The notes beneath the pieces were generated by a model. It was not told the origin of the DNA and searched no databases. It worked only from the letters and a program-made list of their open reading frames with translations. Below, piece by piece: positions 30,191-37,265 of a stretch of 64,000 bases of DNA. The translations under genes and the position numbers were made by a program. Location of the stretch: contig NZ_JAAIKA010000002.1 of NCBI RefSeq assembly GCF_011752015.1, forward strand, positions 124,001 through 188,000. Reading direction: 5' to 3'. The first letter of the stretch is position 1, and the number at the start of each line of letters is the position of its first letter. This stretch comes from Canibacter zhoujuaniae. GTDB lineage: Bacteria; Actinomycetota; Actinomycetes; Actinomycetales; Microbacteriaceae.

Positions 30191-30580
30191 TTAAAAGGGC
30201 ACGCAATCAGGTATCCACTTGGCTGCCTTTGCTTTGAATTCATCTGTGCCGATCACTTCTATGTCCGGGAATGGGCGGCCCTGGTCGTAGTCGTTGTATA
30301 TTGTTCCAAATTTAGTGATACCGTTTTCATCTTCTGCACACTGCATAACTATAACCTCAGCACCCTTGGGTAGGAAACTGACATCTCTGGCTACGGGTTC
30401 TGCTCCCTCGAAGTAAAACTCGTCGACATCGTAGAATTTTACTTTGTCTTTTCCTAAGTCTTCTATCGGGCTCCAAACACTATTTGTCAGATATCGTGCG
30501 ACGTAATGATGATTAGCGCAGCCCGTCAGGGAGAGTAATGCGATCGCTGAAATACACGTGAGCCGCTGAAGTTTCATCAT
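30191..30580 (-). CDS. Predicted lipoprotein of unknown function
   Basis: 129 residues from the ATG at 30580. The signal peptide MMKLQRLTCISAIALLSLTG ends at Cys21, a clear lipobox, so it should be an outward-facing lipoprotein. The rest contains many Asp/Glu and Tyr residues (KVKFYDVDEFYFEGAE) and two later cysteines (MQCAEDENG and IPDCVPF), possibly a disulfide. The start at 30580 is chosen because its ATG overlaps the TGA of a 21-codon leader ORF (ATGA). A start at 30592 in the same frame is less likely. The region is AT-richer than its neighbours. Confidence 0.75.
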   Translation of the reverse strand: MMKLQRLTCISAIALLSLTGCANHHYVARYLTNSVWSPIEDLGKDKVKFYDVDEFYFEGAEPVARDVSFLPKGAEVIVMQCAEDENGITKFGTIYNDYDQGRPFPDIEVIGTDEFKAKAAKWIPDCVPF

Positions 30581-30642
30581 TCCACCCTGCATGAAATCCC
30601 AGTGGGCTCAAAAGCGCGTACAGATTTAATATGTAGTTTCAT
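30577..30642 (-). CDS. 21-codon leader ORF of the lipoprotein gene
   Basis: ATG at 30642 follows a strong purine-rich site (ggggaagg, 2 nt before it; aaagg further up). The predicted peptide is MKLHIKSVRAFEPTGISCRV plus E. Its TGA (30577-30579) overlaps the lipoprotein ATG by ATGA. The design suggests translational coupling, or a regulatory peptide. It has no run of one amino acid codon that would suggest classical attenuation. Confidence 0.5.
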   Translation of the reverse strand: MKLHIKSVRAFEPTGISCRVE

Positions 30643-30674
30643 AACCTTCCCCTTTGAAAATTATGCCCAATTTG

Positions 30675-30693
30675 GGTGTATTTAAAATACACC
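30675..30693. promoter_or_regulatory. 19-bp operator palindrome over the -10 box
   Basis: ggtgtattt-a-aaatacacc is a perfect 9-bp dyad around one base. It covers the -10 box and the likely start site, the classical place for a repressor. A second small dyad, cccaa-t-ttggg (30666-30676), overlaps its edge. No regulator gene is nearby. Confidence 0.65.
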
Positions 30694-30712
30694 TTGCATC
30701 ATAAAATGTCAA
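30684..30712 (-). promoter_or_regulatory. Promoter of the lipoprotein gene
   Basis: On the minus strand a perfect -35 TTGACA (30712-30707) is followed by a 17-bp spacer and a -10 TATTTT (30689-30684). It is the best sigma-70-like promoter seen in the window. Transcription should start near 30677. Confidence 0.75.
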
Positions 30713-30770
30713 ATTGATTGGACGTGTAATTTTCGAGATATCGCGGAAGTGTTATTCGCTATTAAGAAAT

Positions 30771-32018
30771 TTAAGCTTTTGCGGCGATATCGCTGCGGAA
30801 TTGCCCGCCCGCAAGCCCGAGCTTTGCGATCCCGCTGTAAGCCGCAGAGCGCGCTGCAGAGACATCTGAGCCGCGCCCGACCACTCCGAGCACCCGCCCG
30901 CCGGTAGCGGTCCAAACGCCGTCTGCGCCTAGAGCAGTTGCGGCGTGCACAGCGTGTACGTTCGGCAGCTGTGCCAGTTTAGCAAGCCCGGTTATCTCAC
31001 GCCCTGTGGTCACCTCACCCGGGTAGCCTTCGCTTGCAAGCACAACGATGACAGCCGCGTCAGAATTAAACTGCGGTGCAGACAACTCGGCCAGGCGGCC
31101 CTCAGCAGACGCTAAAAGATACTCGCTGAGCGGGCTTGCCAGGCGGGTGAGGACCACTTGAGTTTCAGGATCACCGAAACGTGCGTTGAATTCAATAACC
31201 CGAATTCCCTTTGCGGTCACAATAAGACCGCAGTAGAGCAGCCCCACAAATGGTGTGCCCTGTTTTGCAAGTTGATCGATGGTTGGTTGCGCAACTGTGC
31301 GCTGCACATCAGCGACAAAACCCTCAGGCAACCAGTTGAGTGGGGAGTATGCGCCCATCCCTCCGGTATTAGGCCCCTCATCGTTATCGAAGATGCGCTT
31401 GAAGTCTTGTGCGGGAGTCAGTGGCTGCACAGTCTTGCCATCAGCAAAGAAAAATAGCGATACTTCTCGGCCGTCGAGAAATTCCTCAACCAAAACCTCA
31501 CCGTGCGGCGCCCAAGTTTCAACGTGGTCGATCGCCGCCTCAAGATCTTCGGTTACCAACACGCCCTTACCGGCTGCCAGCCCGTCGGCCTTAATGACGT
31601 AGGGGGCGCCAGCAAAATCAGCGAGCACCTGTCGCGCATTTGCTGGAGTGATTGGCACCGCACGTCCCGTTGGTACACCCGCCTGCTCCATAACATCTTT
31701 TGCGAACGCTTTTGACCCTTCAAGCTGTGCTGCTGCTTGGTCTGGCCCAAACACGGGCACGCCCGCTGCGCGTAATGGGTCTGCTACACCCGCGACCAGC
31801 GGCGCTTCAGGGCCAATCACCACAAGGTCAAAGCTTTCTGCTGCAACGAAGTCGTGCACCGCTTCGGGGTCTGTGATATTAAGCTCTGCGCAGCTCGCGC
31901 CGGAGGCGGCGATACCTGCGTTGCCGGGTGCGCACACAACCTCGTGCGCTTCTTCATTGAGCAAAGAAATAACGATCGCATGTTCACGGGCGCCTGAGCC
32001 AAGCACAAGAATTTTCAC
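30771..32018 (-). CDS. purD: Phosphoribosylamine-glycine ligase
   Basis: GAR synthetase, second step of purine synthesis. The preferred start is GTG at 32016-32018, giving MKILVLGSGAREHAIV as in homologues (415 residues); a TTG at 32048 would extend it without support and overlap the divergent gene. ATP-grasp signatures: YVIKADGLAAGKGVLV, the conserved ARFGDPETQ and VLASEGYPG. It is divergent from the SCP-like gene, with 23 nt between starts. Confidence 0.96.
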   Translation of the reverse strand: MKILVLGSGAREHAIVISLLNEEAHEVVCAPGNAGIAASGASCAELNITDPEAVHDFVAAESFDLVVIGPEAPLVAGVADPLRAAGVPVFGPDQAAAQLEGSKAFAKDVMEQAGVPTGRAVPITPANARQVLADFAGAPYVIKADGLAAGKGVLVTEDLEAAIDHVETWAPHGEVLVEEFLDGREVSLFFFADGKTVQPLTPAQDFKRIFDNDEGPNTGGMGAYSPLNWLPEGFVADVQRTVAQPTIDQLAKQGTPFVGLLYCGLIVTAKGIRVIEFNARFGDPETQVVLTRLASPLSEYLLASAEGRLAELSAPQFNSDAAVIVVLASEGYPGEVTTGREITGLAKLAQLPNVHAVHAATALGADGVWTATGGRVLGVVGRGSDVSAARSAAYSGIAKLGLAGGQFRSDIAAKA

Positions 32019-32029
32019 GCTATCAAGCC

Positions 32030-32035
32030 TACTAT
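32030..32035 (+). promoter_or_regulatory. -10 box of the SCP-like gene, leaderless type
   Basis: TACTAT ends 6 nt before the GTG start at 32042; no ribosome binding site. It lies inside the 23-nt gap between divergent starts. Confidence 0.5.
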
Positions 32036-32041
32036 TAAGAC

Positions 32042-32422
32042 GTGGCAAAGAAACGGAAAATTGACCCAGTTGAGGGTCGTAAGGTGCTTAATTTTTATCG
32101 CGATCGGATCGCGTCTGGTGAGCTTGTGGATCGTTCAACCGCCGCAACCGCAACCCGTTATCTGCTGGAAGAGTTGGCGTTAATTGCGCCCGGAAATAGT
32201 GTCGAGGTGCGCGTGCCGCCCTATGGGGCAGTGCAGTGTGTTCCTGGGCCAAAGCATCATCGTGGCACGCCCCCTAACGTAATTGAGCTGTCGCCACACA
32301 GCTGGTTTTTGCTCGCCACAGGGCAAAAAACTTGGTCTGAATTGCTTGCTGCGGGTGAGATAAACGCGTCCGGCACTCGCGCAGACCTCTCTAAACTGCT
32401 GCCAATTATGACACTGAAATAA
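32042..32422 (+). CDS. SCP-like (sterol carrier family) protein
   Basis: 126 residues. The C-terminal 80 residues resemble the actinobacterial SCP_3-type 'sterol carrier family protein': EVRVPPYGAVQCVPGPKHHR, GTPPNVIELSPHSWFLLATG, and ASGTRADLSKLLPI. Family members are often encoded near purD/purF and lack a proven role; lipid binding is inferred from the fold. The N-terminus (MAKKRKIDPVEGRKVL) is basic. Confidence 0.7.
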   Translation: MAKKRKIDPVEGRKVLNFYRDRIASGELVDRSTAATATRYLLEELALIAPGNSVEVRVPPYGAVQCVPGPKHHRGTPPNVIELSPHSWFLLATGQKTWSELLAAGEINASGTRADLSKLLPIMTLK

Positions 32423-32445
32423 GCGCACAGCATGGAGTGGAATAA

Positions 32446-32856
32446 TTGGTAACTGTGACTGAAACACTTGGTGAGACTCAAGAAACACGGCAGCAAACAA
32501 CGGTGAAGGTTGAGCGTTCGGTGCGCTACAACCGACTGTTACTGCTGGGAACTCTCGCCGGAGCTGTGCTTGGCGCGCTCATCTCTACGCTGTTTCCGGT
32601 TGCTGCAGAGGGTAATTACACCGCAGGTCAGATAGCAGGGTTTTCTGCTGTGCTTGGCGGCGCTGTGGGTCTTTTGGTGATGGCGATAGTCGCGCTAATC
32701 TTGGGGGCAGCAGCTAAAAATAAGCGAGGCACCGCTGCGGCTGTGCACACAAAAACTGTCATTCCAGGTGCTGACTCGGGGGCAGAAGCTGTTGCTGAGG
32801 GCTCTATCTACAATGAGGGTGTTGCGCCAAAACACGGCACCGGCACAGCCAACTAA
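32446..32856 (+). CDS. Small membrane protein of unknown function
   Basis: 136 residues from a TTG start with ggag 8 nt upstream (a GTG at 32455 is the alternative). Two membrane helices: LLLLGTLAGAVLGALISTLF and a second from about 64 to 88 (FSAVLGGAVGLLVMAIVALI). Both termini are hydrophilic and probably cytoplasmic. Located between SCP-like and tatA genes, all in one direction. Confidence 0.7.
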   Translation: MVTVTETLGETQETRQQTTVKVERSVRYNRLLLLGTLAGAVLGALISTLFPVAAEGNYTAGQIAGFSAVLGGAVGLLVMAIVALILGAAAKNKRGTAAAVHTKTVIPGADSGAEAVAEGSIYNEGVAPKHGTGTAN

Positions 32857-32918
32857 CCGCCCTCCCAGGTGCGTGTGGGATAATTTTTTACAGTCGATTT
32901 GATGATGGGGGCTTCTAA

Positions 32919-33182
32919 ATGTTGGTAAGCGGTTTTGTGGGTAACGCACTGAGTGGGTGGCACCTGATTATCATTCTGCTTGTTATTCTGCTGCTCTTTG
33001 GTGCACCGAAGCTGCCACAGCTTGCAAAGAGCATCGGACAGTCAGCAAAAATTCTGAAAAAAGAAGTCAGCGATCTGCACGACGATAAGCCTGCCGCGAC
33101 TAAAGAGAACGAGCGGGTAGATAATGTCAGCGACAGCTCTGTTACTGGCAGCAACACCACCGATTCTGCAGATCAGAAGTAG
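32919..33182 (+). CDS. tatA: Sec-independent translocase subunit TatA
   Basis: 87 residues: one membrane helix (GWHLIIILLVILLLFGAPKL) and the amphipathic helix that follows (PQLAKSIGQSAKILKKEVSD), then a polar tail. The FG-x-P hinge is intact (FGAPKLP). ggggg lies 8 nt before the ATG. TatA forms the pore that exports folded proteins with twin-arginine signals; tatC is not in the window. Confidence 0.93.
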   Translation: MLVSGFVGNALSGWHLIIILLVILLLFGAPKLPQLAKSIGQSAKILKKEVSDLHDDKPAATKENERVDNVSDSSVTGSNTTDSADQK

Positions 33183-33252
33183 CGCCTTAGGTCGAAACAC
33201 CGCAGCGTTTACGGCCTTAAATTTTACTAGTCTCTAACTCGCCCGAGAGTTA

Positions 33253-34716
33253 CTAGCTCGTCTGGTTAGCTTCGAGCCAGTCAAGATACTCTGCTGTTAC
33301 GCCACCGGTGATGTAGTTGCCGGTGAAGCACGCCTGCTCAAGAGTCGTGAAGCGGTCTTGGCCTTCGAGAATTGCCTCGTTCATGCCCTCAACGGTTTGA
33401 TAGACCAGTAAATCTGCTCCGATAAACTCGGCAATTTCTTCGTAGGTGCGCCCGTGCGCGATGAGCTCATCACGCGTGGAGATGTTAATACCGTAAACAT
33501 GTGGCCACACGACAGGTGGCGCTGCTGAGGCGAAAATCACGCGTGCTGCACCCGCAGCGCGAGCCATATCTACGATCTCTTTAGAGGTTGTGCCACGCAC
33601 GATTGAGTCGTCTACGATGCAGACGGTCTTACCCTCAAACTCAACCTCCATCGCGTGCAATTTTTGGCGCACGCTCTTTTTTCGTAGTGCCTGACCCGGC
33701 ATAATAAAGGTGCGGCCGACGTAGCGGTTCTTAAAAAACCCTTCACGGTATTCGACGCCGAGTTTGCGGGCAACCTGCATTGCCGATGGGCGGGCAGAGT
33801 CCGGAATCGGCATAACCACATCGATTTCGCTTGGATCGATGTGGCGTGCGATCTCTTCGGCAAGCTTGTCTCCAAGCCGCAGCCGCGCATCATAAACAGA
33901 AATTCCGTTCACAACAGAGTCGGGGCGTGACAGATAAACGTACTCGAACGCGCATGGGGCATATTCGGCGGTGCCGTCTGCGCACTGGCGACTCTGTAGC
34001 TTGCTCTGCTGATCGATAAAGATCGCCTCGCCAGGTTCAACGTCGCGCACAATCTCAAAACCACCAGACTCCAGCACGAGCGATTCAGAGGCTACAACCC
34101 ACTCGTCCTGACCGTTTTCGGCGGTGCGACGCCCTAAGATGAGCGGACGAATTCCGTGCGGATCGCGGAATGCTAGGAGGCCGTATCCTGCGATCAGCGC
34201 AATTGTTGCATACGAGCCCTCGACTCGTTTGTGCACAATTGAAACAGCGTCGAATACTGCGTCAGCTGTCAATTCTTCTTCAGATGCTGTTTTTTGCAGC
34301 TCGTTAGCCAGCACGTTTAGCAGTAGTTCAGTATCGCTGTCAGTGTTCAGGTGGCGGCGATCAACGCCGCGCAGCGCGGCAGTGAGTTCACGAGTGTTTA
34401 CAAGATTCCCGTTGTGCACCAGAATGATGCCGTACGGCGCGTTAACGTAAAAAGGCTGCGCCTCTTGTTCGGTTGCGGCAGATCCGCGAGTTGCGTAGCG
34501 AACATGGCCGAGGCCGATATTGCCCAGCAGCGAGCGCATATCGCGTGTGCGATAAGACTCACGCACCTGCCCCTTGGTTTTAACAATATGCAGGCTGCTG
34601 CCATCGACCGTTGCGATGCCTGTCGAGTCTTGGCCGCGGTGCTGCAAAAGTAGCAGACTGTCGTAGATTTGTTGATTTACGGGTTCGCTGGCAACAATGC
34701 CGACAATGCCACACAT
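33253..34716 (-). CDS. purF: Amidophosphoribosyltransferase
   Basis: The committed purine step: PRPP and glutamine give phosphoribosylamine. 487 residues. The N-terminal nucleophile follows Met directly (MCGIVGIVASEP), so no propeptide exists. The glutaminase domain shows GLGHVRYATRG and the PRPP loop is VCIVDDSIVRGTTSK. The enzyme stands divergent from purM, 154 nt apart. Confidence 0.97.
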   Translation of the reverse strand: MCGIVGIVASEPVNQQIYDSLLLLQHRGQDSTGIATVDGSSLHIVKTKGQVRESYRTRDMRSLLGNIGLGHVRYATRGSAATEQEAQPFYVNAPYGIILVHNGNLVNTRELTAALRGVDRRHLNTDSDTELLLNVLANELQKTASEEELTADAVFDAVSIVHKRVEGSYATIALIAGYGLLAFRDPHGIRPLILGRRTAENGQDEWVVASESLVLESGGFEIVRDVEPGEAIFIDQQSKLQSRQCADGTAEYAPCAFEYVYLSRPDSVVNGISVYDARLRLGDKLAEEIARHIDPSEIDVVMPIPDSARPSAMQVARKLGVEYREGFFKNRYVGRTFIMPGQALRKKSVRQKLHAMEVEFEGKTVCIVDDSIVRGTTSKEIVDMARAAGAARVIFASAAPPVVWPHVYGINISTRDELIAHGRTYEEIAEFIGADLLVYQTVEGMNEAILEGQDRFTTLEQACFTGNYITGGVTAEYLDWLEANQTS

Positions 34717-34752
34717 GGGTTGGTGCCGCTCCTAAGCGTGAAGTAACAGTCG

Positions 34753-34773
34753 CGCAACCGACGCTCGGTTGCG
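34753..34773. promoter_or_regulatory. Hairpin in the purF-purM divergent region
   Basis: cgcaaccga-cgc-tcggttgcg is a perfect 9-bp stem with a 3-nt loop, 37 nt before the purF ATG. It may be in the purF 5' UTR, or be an operator in DNA. No purine riboswitch was recognised. Confidence 0.4.
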
Positions 34774-34858
34774 GGTTTCTACAGGTCAAGTTTCGCACAT
34801 TTTCACTTGTAAACCAAAGGCGTTAGTGCGCCAGCCGATCCGCAAGAATAGAGGGCTG

Positions 34859-34864
34859 TAGAAT
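34859..34864 (+). promoter_or_regulatory. -10 box of purM, leaderless type
   Basis: TAGAAT ends 6 nt before the GTG start; no ribosome binding site. Confidence 0.5.
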
Positions 34865-34870
34865 CGAGCT

Positions 34871-35971
34871 GTGAAAGAAAAATCGCTGTACGCTGAGTCT
34901 GGTGTAGATACTGCCGCGGGTGATCTCGCGGTTGAACTTATGAAAGAGGCGGTGGCGCGCACGCACGGCCCTGAGGTGCTCGGCGGAGTCGGCGGTTTTG
35001 CGGGTCTTTTTGATGCCTCCGCGCTGCTCGGTTACAAGCGGCCACTGCTGGCCAGCGCAACCGACGGCGTTGGCACTAAGGTTGCGATCGCGCAGGCTAT
35101 TGATAAACACGACACTATCGGGCAGGATCTGGTCGCGATGATCGTAGATGACATTGTGGTCGTTGGCGCGAAGCCCTTGGCGATGACCGACTACATTTGT
35201 GTTGGTAAAACGGTGCCCGAGCGAGTTGCAGACATTGTGCGCGGCATTGCAGAGGCGTGTGCGGCAACAGGTACCGCACTCGTTGGCGGAGAGACCGCTG
35301 AACACCCAGGGCTGCTAGGCGAAAATGAATACGATGTTGCGGGCGCTGCTTTCGGCGTTGTTGAGGCTGACGCTGTGCTCGGGCCGGAGCGTGTGCAAGC
35401 GGGCGACGTGATTCTCGCCATGGGGGCTTCAGGTTTACACTCAAACGGTTATTCTTTGGTGCGCAAAATTATTGCGGATCGCGGCTTAACCTATGCAGAC
35501 ACCGCTGCTGATCTGGGCACAAGCTATGGTGAAGCACTGCTTGAGCCGACAAAACTTTACACCGCACAGCTGTTAGCGGCGATTAACTCACACCCGGGTG
35601 CAATCCATGCGTTAAGCCACATTACCGGGGGCGGTATTGCAGCAAATATCGCGCGTGTGCTGCCTGTTGGCACTTGGGCTGAAATTGACCGAAGCACTTG
35701 GTCACCGCTGCCGGTGTTCAGGCATCTTGTCGACCTGGCTGATGCAACCCTCGGCGAGGTTGAAGGAGCCTGGAACCTGGGCCTCGGCATGGCGGCTGTG
35801 GTTGCCGCTGACCAGGCAGATGCGGTCGCAAACACTTTGCGCGCTGCCGGGCTTGATGTGTGGCGTGTTGCTGAAGTGCAGGCTGGCACACGCGATCTCA
35901 CCGGCTTTGAAATCGGGGCAAAGGGAGTTAACGGAGGCGCTGTGCGTCTCGTCGGGGAGTACGCCGACTAA
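34871..35971 (+). CDS. purM: Phosphoribosylformylglycinamidine cyclo-ligase
   Basis: AIR synthetase, which closes the imidazole ring after FGAM synthase. 366 residues, GTG start. Signatures: SATDGVGTKVAIAQAIDKHD, the metal-binding DLVAMIVDDIVVVGAKPL, ALVGGETAEHPG and the Gly-rich SHITGGGIAANIARVLP. DUF3073 gene converges with it, as commonly seen in actinobacteria. Confidence 0.97.
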   Translation: MKEKSLYAESGVDTAAGDLAVELMKEAVARTHGPEVLGGVGGFAGLFDASALLGYKRPLLASATDGVGTKVAIAQAIDKHDTIGQDLVAMIVDDIVVVGAKPLAMTDYICVGKTVPERVADIVRGIAEACAATGTALVGGETAEHPGLLGENEYDVAGAAFGVVEADAVLGPERVQAGDVILAMGASGLHSNGYSLVRKIIADRGLTYADTAADLGTSYGEALLEPTKLYTAQLLAAINSHPGAIHALSHITGGGIAANIARVLPVGTWAEIDRSTWSPLPVFRHLVDLADATLGEVEGAWNLGLGMAAVVAADQADAVANTLRAAGLDVWRVAEVQAGTRDLTGFEIGAKGVNGGAVRLVGEYAD

Positions 35972-36000
35972 CCAGCTCTGCCGGATCCACAGCACTATAT

Positions 36001-36037
36001 AGCCTGCCTCTTATCTGCACTAGATGAGAGGCAGGCT
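36001..36037. terminator. Bidirectional terminator between purM and DUF3073
   Basis: agcctgcctct (36001-36011) pairs with agaggcaggct (36027-36037), extended by three further pairs. Without a long T-run, but correctly placed between convergent genes. Confidence 0.6.
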
Positions 36038-36086
36038 AACGCTAGCAGCTTATGATAGTTGCACTGGTGTGCGAGTGCGATCGAGC

Positions 36087-36281
36087 TTAGTGTTCGTCTT
36101 CGTCGCCGTAGTCAGAGTCAACGTTGTATTTTTCAGCGTACTCCGCCCACGGATCTTCCTGCTCAGCGCCGCTTGCGCTGTGCAGCTCCCGCTCGAGCTC
36201 TGAGAGATCGGTGCTCGGGCTGTAGTACTTCAGCTGACGAGCTACCTTGGTGTGCTTAGCTTTCTGACGGCCGCGCCCCAT
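36087..36281 (-). CDS. DUF3073 protein
   Basis: 64 residues: MGRGRQKAKHTKVARQLKYY, then an acidic C-terminus ending DYGDEDEH. This is the conserved small actinobacterial family DUF3073, usually next to purM, as here. The basic head and acidic tail suggest nucleic-acid or ribosome contact, but the function is unknown. Confidence 0.9.
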   Translation of the reverse strand: MGRGRQKAKHTKVARQLKYYSPSTDLSELERELHSASGAEQEDPWAEYAEKYNVDSDYGDEDEH

Positions 36282-36417
36282 GCGAGACCCCCTTACACAT
36301 CGTGGCCGCGTTTAGACGCAGCAAAACCTAGAAATTAAACGTATGAAAGGCATACTAGCATTATTTCGAGAGGTCGTCTTCCAGATTCAGCGAATTCGCG
36401 GTTTTCTGTGTGACGAG

Positions 36418-36423
36418 TAGACT
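36418..36423 (+). promoter_or_regulatory. -10 box of the secreted protein gene, leaderless type
   Basis: TAGACT ends 7 nt before the ATG at 36431; no ribosome binding site. Confidence 0.45.
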
Positions 36424-36430
36424 CTCCTTT

Positions 36431-37048
36431 ATGAGAAAGCGTGCGCTAGTTTGGGTCTTCGGCCTCTCCCTGCTGATCCTGATTATCGCCCTTTCTTTCG
36501 TGGTTGTGCCGATTTTAACTCACCAAAACCAGGGGGTTGCCGGGCAAGTCCGCGCGCACCTCGGTGACACTGCGGTTACAGCAAAAGGCGATGATGGGCG
36601 CGAACGTACGCTGGCTCTTGCGGGAGTCGACGATGATAGTTTCGACCCCGCAAATCTTGTGCCAGGTCAGACGGTAACTGTGCGCGGTGCGGGGTATGAT
36701 TCTGCGCGCGGTATTTACGTCAGTTTCTGTAAAGCTCCCGCTTCGCCTGAGCAGAAACCAAGCCCCTGCCTCGGTGAGGTGCCGGCTAGCGCAGATGCGG
36801 CCGCTGCTGTGCAGGGTGAGATGCTGTCGTCTGCCTGGGTTTCGGATGATTTTGTCTGGCGCAATTTTGCAACCCACCAATATTTGGATGCGGAAGCTGG
36901 AACGTTCACAGTCAAATTGGTTGTTCCTGAAGCTGCCATCGAGGGGCTTGACTGTCGTGTTGAAGCCTGTGTTCTCGCAACCCGCAATGATCACACGGCG
37001 GGTGGTGACCGGGTGCAGGATCTGGTAATCCCGGTAGTTATTCACTGA
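36431..37048 (+). CDS. Secreted or anchored protein, HtaA/neocarzinostatin-like region
   Basis: 205 residues from ATG 36431; an in-frame GTG at 36410 is less likely. An N-terminal helix (LVWVFGLSLLILIIALSFVV type) serves as signal or anchor. The outer part contains a Thr-rich beta domain with two cysteine pairs and the pattern TVTVRGAGYDSARGIYVSFC ... DCRVEACVLATRNDHTAGGD. This pattern resembles the repeated domain of actinobacterial surface proteins that also carry HtaA haem-binding domains and of the neocarzinostatin fold. That family assignment is from memory and moderately sure; haem binding is not shown. Confidence 0.65.
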   Translation: MRKRALVWVFGLSLLILIIALSFVVVPILTHQNQGVAGQVRAHLGDTAVTAKGDDGRERTLALAGVDDDSFDPANLVPGQTVTVRGAGYDSARGIYVSFCKAPASPEQKPSPCLGEVPASADAAAAVQGEMLSSAWVSDDFVWRNFATHQYLDAEAGTFTVKLVVPEAAIEGLDCRVEACVLATRNDHTAGGDRVQDLVIPVVIH

Positions 37049-37265
37049 TCTTGTAAGAGGTGTGCTACCGTTAGAAGGTTGGCTGCAGCGGCAAGGCACT
37101 GTGAAACGCAAGCGGTCAAGAGCTTTCATCGCTGATCGGAAGCACCCCAGACCGGTTTATTTGTTTATTGCGGTTCGGTTCCATTTACCAAATACCTGCA
37201 GAGTAGCTAAAGTCGCGCGTGCACTGCGCTTACTTTTGCCATGCTGTGCTATAGAAAGAGCACCA

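Noticed and set aside
37062-37265. Extension of the helicase to 37062
   Set aside because: The added 68 residues look like noncoding translation and ATG 37266 has a ribosome binding site and family-like start.
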